Counted from the first letter of the stretch, positions 15,901 through 24,680 are shown. The stretch: DNA of 64,000 nucleotides from Flavobacterium sp. (GCF_017744675.1 NZ_JAGIAV010000001.1:1114151-1178150); one strand, 5' to 3'. Translations and numbers: made by a program. Notes: generated from the letters alone by a model not told the origin.

Positions 15901-18660
15901 TCAAGCGGAAAAGGAAGTTTCCAATTTGCCTTAACTGATGAAGAATGGGGGCGTTATTTAATTCGTATTGCCGATCAGGAAGATGGTCATGCAACTTCGT
16001 TAACTGTAAATATCGACTGGCCAATCTGGTCTGGAAAAACAAGAAACCGAGATGCATCGACAGCCAATATGTTAGTATTTTCTACGGATAAGAAAAACTA
16101 TGCAGTTGGAGAAAAAGCGCAAATTTCTTTCCCTTCAAGTGAAGGTGGGCGTGCTTTAATTTCTGTAGAAAATGGATCAAGAGTAGTGCAGACTATTTGG
16201 GCAGAAACTAAAAAAGGAGAAACCAAAGTTGAAGTTCCGATTACGGGAGAAATGGCGCCAAACGTTTATTTCAATATTACGTTATTGCAACCGCACGCTT
16301 CAACCAAAAACGATTCGCCAATTCGTATGTACGGAATTGTGCCAATCGAAGTAGTAGATAAAAATACGATTTTGGCACCAACACTTAATATGCCAGATGT
16401 GTTAAGACCAGAACAGCCATTTACAGTAAAAGTAGGCGAGAAATCAGGCAAAGAAATGACGTATACAATTGCGGTTGTAGATGAAGGACTTTTAGATTTA
16501 ACTCGTTTTAAAACGCCAAATGCCTGGGATAGTTTCTATGTTCGTGAAGCTTTAGGAGTAAAAACTTGGGATATCTATGATGATGTAATTGGCGCTTATG
16601 GCGGAAAAATAAATCAGATTTTCAGTATTGGTGGTGACCAGGATTTAGGCGGAGGAAAAGCTAAAAAAGCAAACCGTTTTAAACCTGTTGTATTGTACTA
16701 TGGTCCATTTAAATTAGAAAAAGGAGAAACGAAATCACATCAATTAAAATTGCCTAAATACATTGGTTCTGTTCGAACAATGGTTGTGGCAGGAGATGCA
16801 AAAACAAGCGCTTACGGAAGTGTAGAAAAAGCAACACAAGTTAAGAGTCCGCTGATGGTTTTAGCCTCTTTACCAAGAAAAATTTCGCCATCAGAAAAAG
16901 TAACACTTCCAGTAACAGTTTTTGCTACTGAAAGCAAAATCAAAAATGTTTCAATTCGGGTAAAAACCAGCAACGGATTGAAAGTAATGGGAAGCACAGT
17001 TCAAAGATTGAATTTTGCCCAGCCAGATGAAAAAATGGCGTATTTTAATTTGGTTGTAGGATCTGCAACTGGAATCGCAAAAGTCCAGGTAATCGCAACA
17101 TCAGGAAGTGAGAAATCAGTTTATGATGTTGAAATCGATATGACGAATCCGAATCCGGTTACGAGTACTTTTACTGATGTTGTTTTAACGCCAAATAGTA
17201 CCAAAACAATTTCATGGAAAACTTTCGGAATTGCAGGAAGTAACAAAGCAAGATTGGAAGTTTCGTCAATGCCATCAATGAACTTGAACGGAAGATTACA
17301 ATTCTTAATTCAATATCCTCATGGATGTGTTGAACAAACAACTTCATCTGTTTTTCCGCAATTGTATTTGGGTGATGTAGCTGATATTGATGCGAAACGT
17401 AAAGATTTGATTCAGAAAAATATTGCTGCAGGAATTGCAAGATTGGGCAATTTCCAATTATCAAACGGAGGAATGCCATACTGGCAAGGCAATGCAATTG
17501 CAGACGATTGGGGAACTTCTTACGCAGGACATTTCTTAATTGAAGCGGAGAAAAAAGGATATGTATTACCGATAAACTTCAAATCAAAATGGCTGTCGTA
17601 CCAGCAGAAAGAAGCGAAACAATGGCGTTTTGAACCGAAATACGGAAATGATTTAGCTCAGGCGTATCGTTTATATACTTTGGCTTTAGCCGGAAATGCC
17701 GATTTATCAGCCATGAATAGATTAAGAGAAACAAAAGGCATTTCGAATGAAAGTATGCTTCGTTTAGCAGCGGCTTATGTTTTAGCAGGTCAAAAATCGG
17801 CAGGACAAAGTTTATTCTTGAAAACAAGCATCGACGGAAGTTCAGACGGTTACAGCTATTACTATTATGGTTCAAGCGAAAGAAACAGAGCAATGGCTTT
17901 AGAAACGATGCTTCTGTTAGATCAAAAACAAAAAGCCTTTGTAACAGCAACGAAATTGGCTAAAGAAATGTCGGCTAATCAATGGATGAGCACGCAGACA
18001 ACAGCTTACTGCTTATATGCAATGTCGAAATTTGCGGTGAGCAATGGTCCAAAAGGAATCAATATCCAATTCAGTAAAAACGGAAAAGGAGAAACGATAA
18101 ACACTGGTAAATCAGTTGCAGATCGCAGTTTGTCTGTTGCTTCTGGCGCAAATAGTATCACGCTGAAAAATAATAAGGCAAACACAATTTATGTTCGCGT
18201 ATTGAATACCGGAATTCTGCCTATAGGACAAGAAAATGCGGTTCAAAGCGATGTTACGGCTTCTATTGTTTTTAAAGACAGAAAAGGAAGTATAATCAAT
18301 GTTTCAAGAATCAATCAAGGAACTGAATTTGTTGCTGAGGTTACCATTAAAAACCAAAGAGGAGAAAGTGTTCAAAATGTGGCATTGTCGCAAATTCTTC
18401 CTTCAGGATTCGAAATCGTAAATACTCGTTTCACCGATTATGGAGATGCGGTAAATAACATTGCCGATTATATTGATATCCGCGACGACAGAACAAATTT
18501 CTATTTCGGAATGAAAGCCAGAGAAACTAAAGTTTTCCGTATTTTGTTAAACGCATCCTATTTAGGAAATTATTACCTGCCAGGATTGCAATGCGAAGCG
18601 ATGTACGATAATACATTCTTAGCAAGAACAAAAGGTTTCTGGGTTGAGGTGGTGAAATAG
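12973..18660 (+). CDS. Alpha-2-macroglobulin family lipoprotein
   Basis: A 1895-residue bacterial A2M-like protease trap. The start is GTG at 12973; an in-frame stop lies three codons upstream. The signal ends FQSCGRK, giving a lipidated Cys near residue 19. It contains MG-type domains, a low-complexity Ala/Val/Asp insert (about 300-360) and an acidic Asp/Tyr-rich insert (about 512-550). The thioester motif GCVEQ has Cys at residue 1452, followed by the alpha-helical thioester domain. The adjacent pbpC repeats the known A2M/PBP1C pairing: the trap catches proteases that breach the outer membrane while PBP1C repairs the wall. Confidence 0.93.
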   Translation: MKAKGLFLVFFVFFIFQSCGRKSAADFNSDFSLFKDYITSFTGGIVSADSDIRVVLAFDKNDWKPNQELDDDLFDISPSVHGKVIALSTNTLAFIPEKKLKMGTEYQVTLNLDKLTAIPKEKEKDLSKFNFTVKTVKQDFTINTGDIQSYSKEYQYLNCTLKTADNIDLETAIKLVQAKHNGNDLKIKFDKNVSSGKEFHFIIDSIQRQSEASNLEIIYDGNDFDIDQKGQIDFPITSINEFKVIKVEVPDGNNQQVLINFSEPLEKGQDFAGLVSIQNTNNLKFSTQGNLLKVYFTNQNAPKKEEPVAIAVAEPAAVAVDSAAVVVDSAAVAVDSVATVAEEAVEYVPDEEPEQVVTGELLLEVFQGIESQYGKKLENNYSEKISFDQIKPNIRFIKNGTILPSSNNLKLNFEAVNLSAVDVKVYKIYKNNILQFLQYNELNGGQNLKKVAQPIAKTTLNLKESTLVNLAKWNTYALDLSKIIKPEPGAIYRVEFVYKKKYSLYKCETSDDSDDQAEEEEVDENDVNYSGNSYDDYYYYDDYDWRESQDPCTGSYFYNARIATNILATDLGVIAKRGENKSYLFAVNNIVTTEPVSNARVDLYNFQQQKIATEATSSEGIASFQLDKFAYFAIVTLGDQSTYVKLDDGLSLSVSNFDVAGETLQKGLKGFIYGERGVWRPGDNLYLSFILNDAANKLPKSHPIKFRLNDPNGKTVYQTVQKTNDLNHYAFTIPTNQDAPTGNWEAMVSVGGAKFYKSIKIETIKPNRLKIKNTFSRKTLSASYPNTDNLEVTWLHGAIAKNLNVEMQAKFSQQSTTFKGYEKYTFDDLARQFSTEEINVFSGKLNESGKASINIQPRLQGQAPGILRVSFITKVYEEGGDFSTDVMSTTYSPYKTYVGLKTPELNKYSMLETRTNNRFEVVTVDENGRPKSVRNLEVRVYKVDWRWWWDSSSDNLSNYNSSNATTSYKTFVINTDSSGKGSFQFALTDEEWGRYLIRIADQEDGHATSLTVNIDWPIWSGKTRNRDASTANMLVFSTDKKNYAVGEKAQISFPSSEGGRALISVENGSRVVQTIWAETKKGETKVEVPITGEMAPNVYFNITLLQPHASTKNDSPIRMYGIVPIEVVDKNTILAPTLNMPDVLRPEQPFTVKVGEKSGKEMTYTIAVVDEGLLDLTRFKTPNAWDSFYVREALGVKTWDIYDDVIGAYGGKINQIFSIGGDQDLGGGKAKKANRFKPVVLYYGPFKLEKGETKSHQLKLPKYIGSVRTMVVAGDAKTSAYGSVEKATQVKSPLMVLASLPRKISPSEKVTLPVTVFATESKIKNVSIRVKTSNGLKVMGSTVQRLNFAQPDEKMAYFNLVVGSATGIAKVQVIATSGSEKSVYDVEIDMTNPNPVTSTFTDVVLTPNSTKTISWKTFGIAGSNKARLEVSSMPSMNLNGRLQFLIQYPHGCVEQTTSSVFPQLYLGDVADIDAKRKDLIQKNIAAGIARLGNFQLSNGGMPYWQGNAIADDWGTSYAGHFLIEAEKKGYVLPINFKSKWLSYQQKEAKQWRFEPKYGNDLAQAYRLYTLALAGNADLSAMNRLRETKGISNESMLRLAAAYVLAGQKSAGQSLFLKTSIDGSSDGYSYYYYGSSERNRAMALETMLLLDQKQKAFVTATKLAKEMSANQWMSTQTTAYCLYAMSKFAVSNGPKGINIQFSKNGKGETINTGKSVADRSLSVASGANSITLKNNKANTIYVRVLNTGILPIGQENAVQSDVTASIVFKDRKGSIINVSRINQGTEFVAEVTIKNQRGESVQNVALSQILPSGFEIVNTRFTDYGDAVNNIADYIDIRDDRTNFYFGMKARETKVFRILLNASYLGNYYLPGLQCEAMYDNTFLARTKGFWVEVVK

Positions 18661-18666
18661 TTGTTA

Positions 18667-18718
18667 GCCACGAATTCACGAATTTAAATTATAAAAAAAT
18701 AATTCGTGAATTCGTGGC
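18667..18718. repeat. Dispersed palindromic element, copy B
   Basis: Perfect 18-bp arms GCCACGAATTCACGAATT (18667-18684) and AATTCGTGAATTCGTGGC (18701-18718). It lies between the A2M and pbpC genes and contains an in-frame GTG that could be miscalled as the pbpC start. It is followed by a CTTTGCG-rich stretch that also looks intergenic. Confidence 0.85.
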
Positions 18719-18777
18719 GAAAAAACTTTGCGAACTTTGCGCATTACTTAGCGTCTTTGCGGTTAAAAAAACAAGCA

Positions 18778-21153
18778 TTGAAAAAAAAAATAAAAGCATT
18801 CCTCCAGCGCATTATAAACTGGATAAAAAAGAACAAGATAAAATCAGCAATTGCATTTCTGCTCTTGCTGATTTACTATTTTTCGATACCCCGAACCTTA
18901 TTCAAAGAACCCTATTCAACCGTAATAGAAAGCAAAGAAGGAGAATTGCTAGGCGCTAAAATTGCCAGAGACGGACAATGGCGTTTTCCTGCACAAGACA
19001 GTGTTCCATACAAATTCAAGAAATGCATTGTTTATTTTGAGGACGAATATTTCTATAAACATCCAGGCTTTAATCCAGGCGCGATGATCAATGCTTTCAA
19101 ACAAAACAGAAAAGCAGGAAAAGTGGTCAGAGGAGGAAGTACACTAACACAGCAAGTCATTCGTTTATCACGAAAAGGAAAAAACAGAACCTATTTCGAA
19201 AAAATAATAGAAATTATTCTTGCAACAAGATTGGAATTAGGCTATTCCAAAAATGAAATTCTCGAAATGTACGCCGCACACGCACCATTTGGAGGAAATG
19301 TTGTGGGATTGGAAATGGCCTCGTGGCGTTATTTTGGTGTTCAGTCCAATCAATTATCATGGGCAGAAAGTGCAGTTTTGGCGGTTTTACCCAATGCGCC
19401 AAGTTTAATTTATCCAGGGAAAAATCAAATAAAACTATTAAGCAAACGTAACCGACTTTTGCTAAAACTGCATCAAGAAGGTATAATCGACAAGCAGACG
19501 TATGAACTTTCAATAGAAGAACCATTGCCTCAAAAACCGTATGATCTGCCTCAAATCGCACCGCATTTGCTTCAAAGGGCGGCTAAAAACGAAGAGGGCA
19601 CAAGAGTTAAAACTACAATTGATTATGCACTTCAAAACAGAGTCAATCAAATTGCGAGATATTATTATAATCAGTATAAACAAAATGAAGTTCACAATCT
19701 GGCAATTTTAGTAATCGATGTTCAGAGCAGAAATGTAATGAGTTATGTTGGAAATTCTCCAGCTGATGCAGATCATCAAAAAGATGTCGATATTATTGAT
19801 GCGCCAAGAAGTACAGGAAGTATCTTAAAACCGCTTTTATACGGCGCAATGTTAGACGATGGAGAATTACTGCCAAATACTTTAATTGCCGATATTCCAA
19901 CGCAGATTTCAGGATATACACCGCAAAATTTCAATCTGACTTTTGACGGAGCTGTTCCGGCACATCGTGCATTATCACGTTCGTTAAATATTCCCGCGGT
20001 TTTAATGTTGCAGGATTTTAGCGTAAATAAATTTTATGAAGAACTGCAGAAATTCAAATTAAGAAACATTAATAAAACACCTGATCATTACGGTTTGTCG
20101 TTGATTTTAGGAGGTGCAGAAAGCAATTTGTGGGATTTATGCCGAACGTATGCGAATCTTTCGTCTACGGTTAATTATTACACAAAAAATAAAGGACAAT
20201 ATAGAACAAACGAATTTACAGAGCTGAATTATAAAAACGATTTTAAGCCTGATTTTGGATCAGAAACCAATCAGAAGAATATTTTGGGTGCAGGAGCAAT
20301 TTGGCTAACGTATAACGCAATGGAAGAAGTCAACAGGCCCGAAGGAGACGAAGCTTGGAAGTTTTACGACAGTTCGCTTAAAATTGCATGGAAAACAGGA
20401 ACCAGTTTCGGAAATAGAGATGCGTGGGCAATTGGTACCAATTCCAGATATGTAGTTGGAGTTTGGGTTGGAAATGCAACAGGCGAGGGAAGGCCAACTT
20501 TAACGGGAGTTACCAGTGCCGCACCCATTTTATTTGATGTTTTTAATTTACTGCCAAGACAAAGATGGTTCGATACTCCGTATAATGATTTAGCCGAAGT
20601 TGAGGTCTGCCGTTTAAGCGGTTATTTAGCAAAAGATAACTGCCCGAAAATCAAGCAATGGGTTCCTAAAAAAGGAAAATCGACCAAAGTTTGTCCCTAT
20701 CATAAAACCATTCATTTAGATAAAACAGAACAGTTTCAGGTAAACAGCAGCTGCGAAAGCATCGATAATATTGTGACTAAAAACTGGTTTGTACTGCCTC
20801 CGGTTATGGCGTGGTATTACAAAAGCCAGCATATAGAATACCTGCCGTTGCCACCATTTAAAGAAGGTTGCGAAGGAACACAAACCACAACAATGGATTT
20901 TATTTATCCAAAAGCCAACAGTAAAATCTATTTAACAAAGGATTTTAATAGTAACGTGCAACCAGTAATTCTAAAAGTGGCTTATTCTGAAAGAGATAAG
21001 GAATTGTTTTGGTATATTGATGATGTGTACAAAGCAACAACAAAAACATTCCATGAATTGCCAATTACGCCAACAACAGGAACGCATTTTATTACAGTTG
21101 TAGATGCTTCTGGAAACGAAATTAGAAGAAAAATTGAAATTGTAAGAGAATAA
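18778..21153 (+). CDS. pbpC: Penicillin-binding protein 1C
   Basis: A bifunctional glycosyltransferase/transpeptidase of the inner membrane. I chose TTG 18778 (KKKIKAFLQRI after the initiator) because the upstream in-frame GTG (18706) lies inside a palindromic repeat; no ATG is available. One transmembrane helix (SAIAFLLLLIYYF) precedes the GT51 domain with catalytic FEDEYFYKHPG and RGGSTLTQQ. The transpeptidase has SxxK in STGSILKP, SLN, and KTG in WKTGTSFG. A C-terminal BiPBP-type domain follows. It is paired with the upstream A2M gene. Confidence 0.92.
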   Translation: MKKKIKAFLQRIINWIKKNKIKSAIAFLLLLIYYFSIPRTLFKEPYSTVIESKEGELLGAKIARDGQWRFPAQDSVPYKFKKCIVYFEDEYFYKHPGFNPGAMINAFKQNRKAGKVVRGGSTLTQQVIRLSRKGKNRTYFEKIIEIILATRLELGYSKNEILEMYAAHAPFGGNVVGLEMASWRYFGVQSNQLSWAESAVLAVLPNAPSLIYPGKNQIKLLSKRNRLLLKLHQEGIIDKQTYELSIEEPLPQKPYDLPQIAPHLLQRAAKNEEGTRVKTTIDYALQNRVNQIARYYYNQYKQNEVHNLAILVIDVQSRNVMSYVGNSPADADHQKDVDIIDAPRSTGSILKPLLYGAMLDDGELLPNTLIADIPTQISGYTPQNFNLTFDGAVPAHRALSRSLNIPAVLMLQDFSVNKFYEELQKFKLRNINKTPDHYGLSLILGGAESNLWDLCRTYANLSSTVNYYTKNKGQYRTNEFTELNYKNDFKPDFGSETNQKNILGAGAIWLTYNAMEEVNRPEGDEAWKFYDSSLKIAWKTGTSFGNRDAWAIGTNSRYVVGVWVGNATGEGRPTLTGVTSAAPILFDVFNLLPRQRWFDTPYNDLAEVEVCRLSGYLAKDNCPKIKQWVPKKGKSTKVCPYHKTIHLDKTEQFQVNSSCESIDNIVTKNWFVLPPVMAWYYKSQHIEYLPLPPFKEGCEGTQTTTMDFIYPKANSKIYLTKDFNSNVQPVILKVAYSERDKELFWYIDDVYKATTKTFHELPITPTTGTHFITVVDASGNEIRRKIEIVRE

Positions 21154-21214
21154 TTTTTCCGCCACGAATTCACGAATTTGTTTTGCACTAATTCGTGAAT
21201 TCGTGGCGGAAAAA
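21154..21214. repeat. Dispersed palindromic element, copy C
   Basis: Perfect 25-bp arms (21154-21178 and 21190-21214; core GCCACGAATTCACGAATT) with an 11-base spacer, starting directly after the pbpC stop codon. It is the longest of the three copies and a likely transcript end. Confidence 0.85.
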
Positions 21215-21232
21215 CTAAAAAAAAGCATAAAA

Positions 21233-21262
21233 AAAACCGCCAATCTTTCGAAAGGCGGTTTT
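21233..21262. terminator. Bidirectional terminator between pbpC and rng
   Basis: AAAACCGCC...GGCGGTTTT with A and T runs; it lies 6 bases beyond the end of the converging RNase G gene. Confidence 0.85.
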
Positions 21263-21267
21263 AGTTT

Positions 21268-22812
21268 TTATTCTGAAATAACATTTCCCTTATTATCGTA
21301 GAAATGATATTCTAAGTACGTGTAAGCGTCACGAGGTATGATTTTCACCCATTTCTTATGTTCAAAAAACCATTTTGAACGTAATGATGGAAAACCTTTG
21401 CTGAGGTATGCAGCCACAAACGGGTGTGTATTAAGCACAACTTTATTGTGGGTTTTTAAAAGTCTTTCTAAATCAGCGGTGATCTTATCAATGATTAAAA
21501 TTGGAGCTTCAATTTCGCCATTGTGTTTATTAGGATCTTCCTCTCTGGTTTTGATATTCACTTCTGGTCTTACTCGCTGTCTGGTAATCTGGACCAAACC
21601 AAATTTACTCGGCGGTAATATTTTATGTTTTGCTTTATCGTCGCTCATTTCTTCTCGCAAGAAGTCGAACAAAACTTTCCTGTTTTCTGGATTAGACATA
21701 TCGATAAAATCAACTACGATAATTCCGCCCATATCGCGCAAGCGTAGTTGTCTTGCGATTTCTGCTGCGGCAATCATATTTACTTCCATGGCTGTGTCTT
21801 CTTGGTTGGTCGCTTTATTAGAACGGTTCCCGCTGTTTACGTCTATAACGTGAAGAGCTTCGGTGTGTTCTATAATAAGATAAGCACCTTTACTCATGGA
21901 AACAGTTCGGCCAAATGAAGTTTTGATTTGTCTCTCTATATTGTATTTCTCAAAAATTGGGGTGTCATTTGATTGATAAAACTTAACAATCGATTGTTTT
22001 GAAGGTGCAATTTCTTGCAGATATTCCTTCGTTTGATGGTACAACTCTTCATCATCTATTTGAATACCGCTAAAGGTATCATTAAATACATCTCTTAATA
22101 TCGAAGAAGCTCTATTAAGCTCTCCTAATACTTTTGATGGATGATGAGCAGTTGGTAATTTTTTACACATTGCAGACCATCTGCCAAGCAGGTTCTGCAA
22201 ATCTTTTTCTAATTCGGCTACGTTTTTGCCTTCTGCTACTGTACGAACAATAACACCAAATCCTTTAGGTTTGATCGATAGAACAAGTTTTTTTAGACGA
22301 TCCTTTTCTTTTTTGTCTTCTATTTTTTGAGAAATAGAAACGCGATCAGAAAAAGGAACTAGAACAATAAATCTTCCGGCAAGAGAAAGCTCAGCACTTA
22401 TTCTTGGACCCTTGGTCGATATAGGTTCTTTAACTACTTGGACTAAAACAGATTGATTGGCACTTAAAATATCAGTAATGATGCCATCTTTGTCAATCTC
22501 TTTTTCAAACTGAAAGGTTTTTAGGGAGAAATCTTTTAATTTACCTGCGCTTACAAGTTTTATGAATTTCAGTTGGGAAGCTAAGTTTGGACCCAAATCA
22601 TGATAATGTAAAAAGGCATCTTTTTCAAAGCCTACATTTACAAAAGCAGCATTAAGTCCAGCAACTGGTTTTCTGATTTTGGCAATAAAAATATCACCAA
22701 CCTGAAAGTTGCTTTTTTCTTCTTCTTTGTGTAATTCAATTAGTTTTCCATCTTTTAATAAGGCAAAATCTACGGCTTCAGAACTAGATCTAATGATTAA
22801 TTCTTTATTCAC
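21268..22812 (-). CDS. rng: Ribonuclease G/E family protein
   Basis: A 514-residue endoribonuclease acting on 5'-monophosphate RNA in rRNA maturation and mRNA decay. It begins GTG at 22812 (MNKELIIRSSSEAVDFALL). An S1 domain covers about residues 35-125 (GDIFIAKIRKPVAGLNAAFVN) and the RNase H-like catalytic part carries metal ligands in HVIDVNSG and VVDFIDM. QITRQRVRP is typical of RNase G. There is no long E. coli RNase E-like scaffold tail. No SD sequence is seen. Confidence 0.93.
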   Translation of the reverse strand: MNKELIIRSSSEAVDFALLKDGKLIELHKEEEKSNFQVGDIFIAKIRKPVAGLNAAFVNVGFEKDAFLHYHDLGPNLASQLKFIKLVSAGKLKDFSLKTFQFEKEIDKDGIITDILSANQSVLVQVVKEPISTKGPRISAELSLAGRFIVLVPFSDRVSISQKIEDKKEKDRLKKLVLSIKPKGFGVIVRTVAEGKNVAELEKDLQNLLGRWSAMCKKLPTAHHPSKVLGELNRASSILRDVFNDTFSGIQIDDEELYHQTKEYLQEIAPSKQSIVKFYQSNDTPIFEKYNIERQIKTSFGRTVSMSKGAYLIIEHTEALHVIDVNSGNRSNKATNQEDTAMEVNMIAAAEIARQLRLRDMGGIIVVDFIDMSNPENRKVLFDFLREEMSDDKAKHKILPPSKFGLVQITRQRVRPEVNIKTREEDPNKHNGEIEAPILIIDKITADLERLLKTHNKVVLNTHPFVAAYLSKGFPSLRSKWFFEHKKWVKIIPRDAYTYLEYHFYDNKGNVISE

Positions 22813-23059
22813 ACTGTAAATTTTTATCTGTTTTTTCAGAAAATAGAATGAAGAGAAAAGAATATAGACTTAATTAAAAATCTAAAATCTGAAATCTAAA
22901 ATCTAAAATCTTATCTACAGATGGATTAAACAATATTTTTAACAGGTATTAACCCGGAGAAAACTAGCTTGCAGTTAGCAGTTGTAAGTAATCAGTGGAC
23001 TGAACACTAAATACTGAAGACTGAATACTAATTTTCAATTTCAATGAACGTTTAAAAAG
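22813..23059. other. Intergenic region upstream of rng
   Basis: It holds A-rich tandem units of the TCTAAAA type (about 22875-22912) and a second degenerate direct-repeat stretch (about 22972-23030, units resembling CAGT and ACTGAA). No gene is seen. The rng promoter must lie here, but no clean TAnnTTTG was found. Confidence 0.5.
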
Positions 23060-23090
23060 AAAAAAGTAGTTTAAAACTACTTTTTCTTTT
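23060..23090 (-). terminator. Terminator of the HU/30-residue-protein operon
   Basis: AAAAAGTAGTTT / AAACTACTTTTT arms form a perfect palindrome that contains the stop codon of the small gene and ends in T runs on the minus strand. Confidence 0.8.
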
Positions 23091-23169
23091 TGTGGCGGTT
23101 AGCTCTCGCTCTTTTCTTACGTTTGTGAGTAGCTACCTTATGTCTCTTTCTTTTTTTACCACTTGGCAT
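23077..23169 (-). CDS. Very small, highly basic protein, possible ribosomal protein
   Basis: A 30-codon gene starting MPSGKKRKRHKVATHKRKK and continuing ARANRHKKKK. About 17 of 30 residues are Lys, Arg or His and it has no acidic residue. It follows the HU gene by 27 bases and is closed by its own terminator, so it is transcribed and deliberately delimited. Composition suggests a ribosome- or nucleic-acid-binding peptide, comparable to THX-type ribosomal proteins. A small Bacteroidota-specific ribosomal protein (bL38) has been reported in F. johnsoniae ribosomes; whether this is it I cannot tell. Confidence 0.75.
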   Translation of the reverse strand: MPSGKKRKRHKVATHKRKKRARANRHKKKK

Positions 23170-23196
23170 ATTGTGTCAGATTTATGTTAATTAATA

Positions 23197-23487
23197 TTAT
23201 TTTGCTTCGTTGTTAGTTTTAACTCCTTCTACAAAAACTTTTGCAGGTTTAAACGCAGGAATGTTGTGTGCTGGAATTTTAATAGTAGTGTTTTTTGAAA
23301 TGTTTCTTCCAGTCTTTTCAGCTCTAGTCTTTACGATAAAACTACCAAAACCTCTTAGGTAAACATTGTCTCCAGTTTCTAAAGAAGTCTTAACTTCTTC
23401 CATAAAAGTTTCTACTGTTGCTTGAACGTCTCCTTTTTCAAGACCTAGTTTCTCTGAAATCTTCGCTACGATATCTGCTTTCGTCAT
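23197..23487 (-). CDS. HU family DNA-binding protein
   Basis: A 96-residue histone-like protein. Start chosen at the ATG giving MTKADIVAKISEKLGLEK; an upstream in-frame start would add 17 residues that no HU protein has. It shows the helical dimer part (residues 1-40), then GDNVYLRGFGSFIVKTRAEKTGRN, with the DNA-inserting beta-arm proline region KIPAHNIPAFKPAK. It compacts DNA as a dimer. It is the first gene of a short operon with the 30-residue basic protein. Confidence 0.95.
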   Translation of the reverse strand: MTKADIVAKISEKLGLEKGDVQATVETFMEEVKTSLETGDNVYLRGFGSFIVKTRAEKTGRNISKNTTIKIPAHNIPAFKPAKVFVEGVKTNNEAK

Positions 23488-23535
23488 TTTCTTTCCTATT
23501 TTATTTATAAATGGTGTACTATTTTTTTGAGTTTG

Positions 23536-23543
23536 CAAATATA
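23536..23543 (-). promoter_or_regulatory. HU gene promoter, -7 element
   Basis: The minus strand reads TATATTTG, and TTG 21 bases upstream (plus-strand CAA 23565-23567) fits a -33 element. The leader to the ATG is about 40 bases. Confidence 0.65.
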
Positions 23544-23600
23544 GGAATTAAAAAAATAATTAATCAAGCTAATTCGTTAAATTTTAATTACATAAACATT

Positions 23601-23608
23601 TACTTTTG
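23601..23608 (+). promoter_or_regulatory. mutY promoter, -7 element
   Basis: TACTTTTG fits TAnnTTTG, 18 bases before the mutY ATG. Confidence 0.5.
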
Positions 23609-23626
23609 CAATCTAAGGATTTTGCA

Positions 23627-24673
23627 ATGGATTTTTATAACATATTGATAAAATGGTATTTACAGAACAAGCGTGATTTACCGTGGCGAAAAACGGTCGA
23701 TCCGTACCAGATTTGGCTCTCAGAAATCATGCTTCAGCAAACGCGAGTTGCTCAAGGAATGCCTTATTTTTTTTCGTTTACTCAGGAATTTCCTACTGTA
23801 AAACATTTGGCTGATGCCTCAGAAGAGAAAGTTTTGAAACTTTGGCAGGGTTTAGGATATTATTCTCGTGCTCGTAATCTTCATAAAACAGCTCAATATA
23901 TAAGTGACGATTTAAATGGAATTTTTCCCAATTCGTATCAAGAACTTTTAAAACTTAAAGGTGTTGGCGAATATACGGCTGCCGCAATTGCTTCTTTTTC
24001 TTACAACGAACCTGTTCCTGTTGTAGATGGAAACGTATTTCGCGTATTGGCTCGTTATTTCGATATCGAATCTGATATTGCACTTCCAGCAACTAAAAAA
24101 GAATTTACGGCTTTGGCGCAGCAATTAATGCCTAAAGATAATCCTGCTATCTTTAATCAGGCCATAATGGAGTTTGGAGCATTGCAGTGCGTTCCTAAAA
24201 GCCCCGATTGCTCTATTTGTGTTTTTAATGAAAGTTGTGCTGCCTTGCAGAAAGGAAAAGTGAATATATTGCCTATAAAATCAAAAAAAGTAAAAGTAAC
24301 CAATCGTTACTTTAATTATTTGATTTTGGAAGATGTTTCGGGAAACACCTTAATTCAAAAAAGAACCGAAAAAGGAATCTGGCATAACTTATATGAGTTT
24401 CCGCTCCTAGAAACCCAATCGATTGTTGATTTTCCAGAGGTTTCGCAAGCAGTAAAGGATGAAATATTTCCAGAATATACTATTATAAGTATAGAAGATT
24501 ACAGCGAATCGACCTTAATTCATAAACTTTCTCACCAGCATCTGCATATTCAATTTTGGAAAATTAAAGTGAAAGAAGAAATTGAAAATGGAATAGATGC
24601 CCAAAAATTAAAAACTTTTCCTTTTCCTATTGTGATATATAATTTTATAGAAAAGCAAGAAATAAATTGCTAA
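23627..24673 (+). CDS. mutY: A/G-specific adenine DNA glycosylase
   Basis: Removes adenine mispaired with 8-oxoguanine. The start at ATG 23627 (MDFYNILIKWYLQNKRDLPWR) is preferred to the upstream TTG 23606, which lies in the promoter element. It has EIMLQQTRV, the helix-hairpin-helix LKGVGEYTAAAIASF, the catalytic Asp in VPVVDGNVFRVLARYF, and the 4Fe-4S cluster C-x6-C-x2-C-x5-C (about residues 188-204). The C-terminal 130 residues are the NUDIX-like 8-oxoG recognition domain. It is upstream of ssb and gldE-gldD. Confidence 0.95.
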   Translation: MDFYNILIKWYLQNKRDLPWRKTVDPYQIWLSEIMLQQTRVAQGMPYFFSFTQEFPTVKHLADASEEKVLKLWQGLGYYSRARNLHKTAQYISDDLNGIFPNSYQELLKLKGVGEYTAAAIASFSYNEPVPVVDGNVFRVLARYFDIESDIALPATKKEFTALAQQLMPKDNPAIFNQAIMEFGALQCVPKSPDCSICVFNESCAALQKGKVNILPIKSKKVKVTNRYFNYLILEDVSGNTLIQKRTEKGIWHNLYEFPLLETQSIVDFPEVSQAVKDEIFPEYTIISIEDYSESTLIHKLSHQHLHIQFWKIKVKEEIENGIDAQKLKTFPFPIVIYNFIEKQEINC

Positions 24674-24680
24674 AAAAATG

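Noticed and set aside
18706..18777. GTG-started N-terminal extension of PbpC
   Set aside because: It is encoded by the right arm of a palindromic repeat and a CTTTGCG-rich intergenic stretch, so the TTG at 18778 is preferred.
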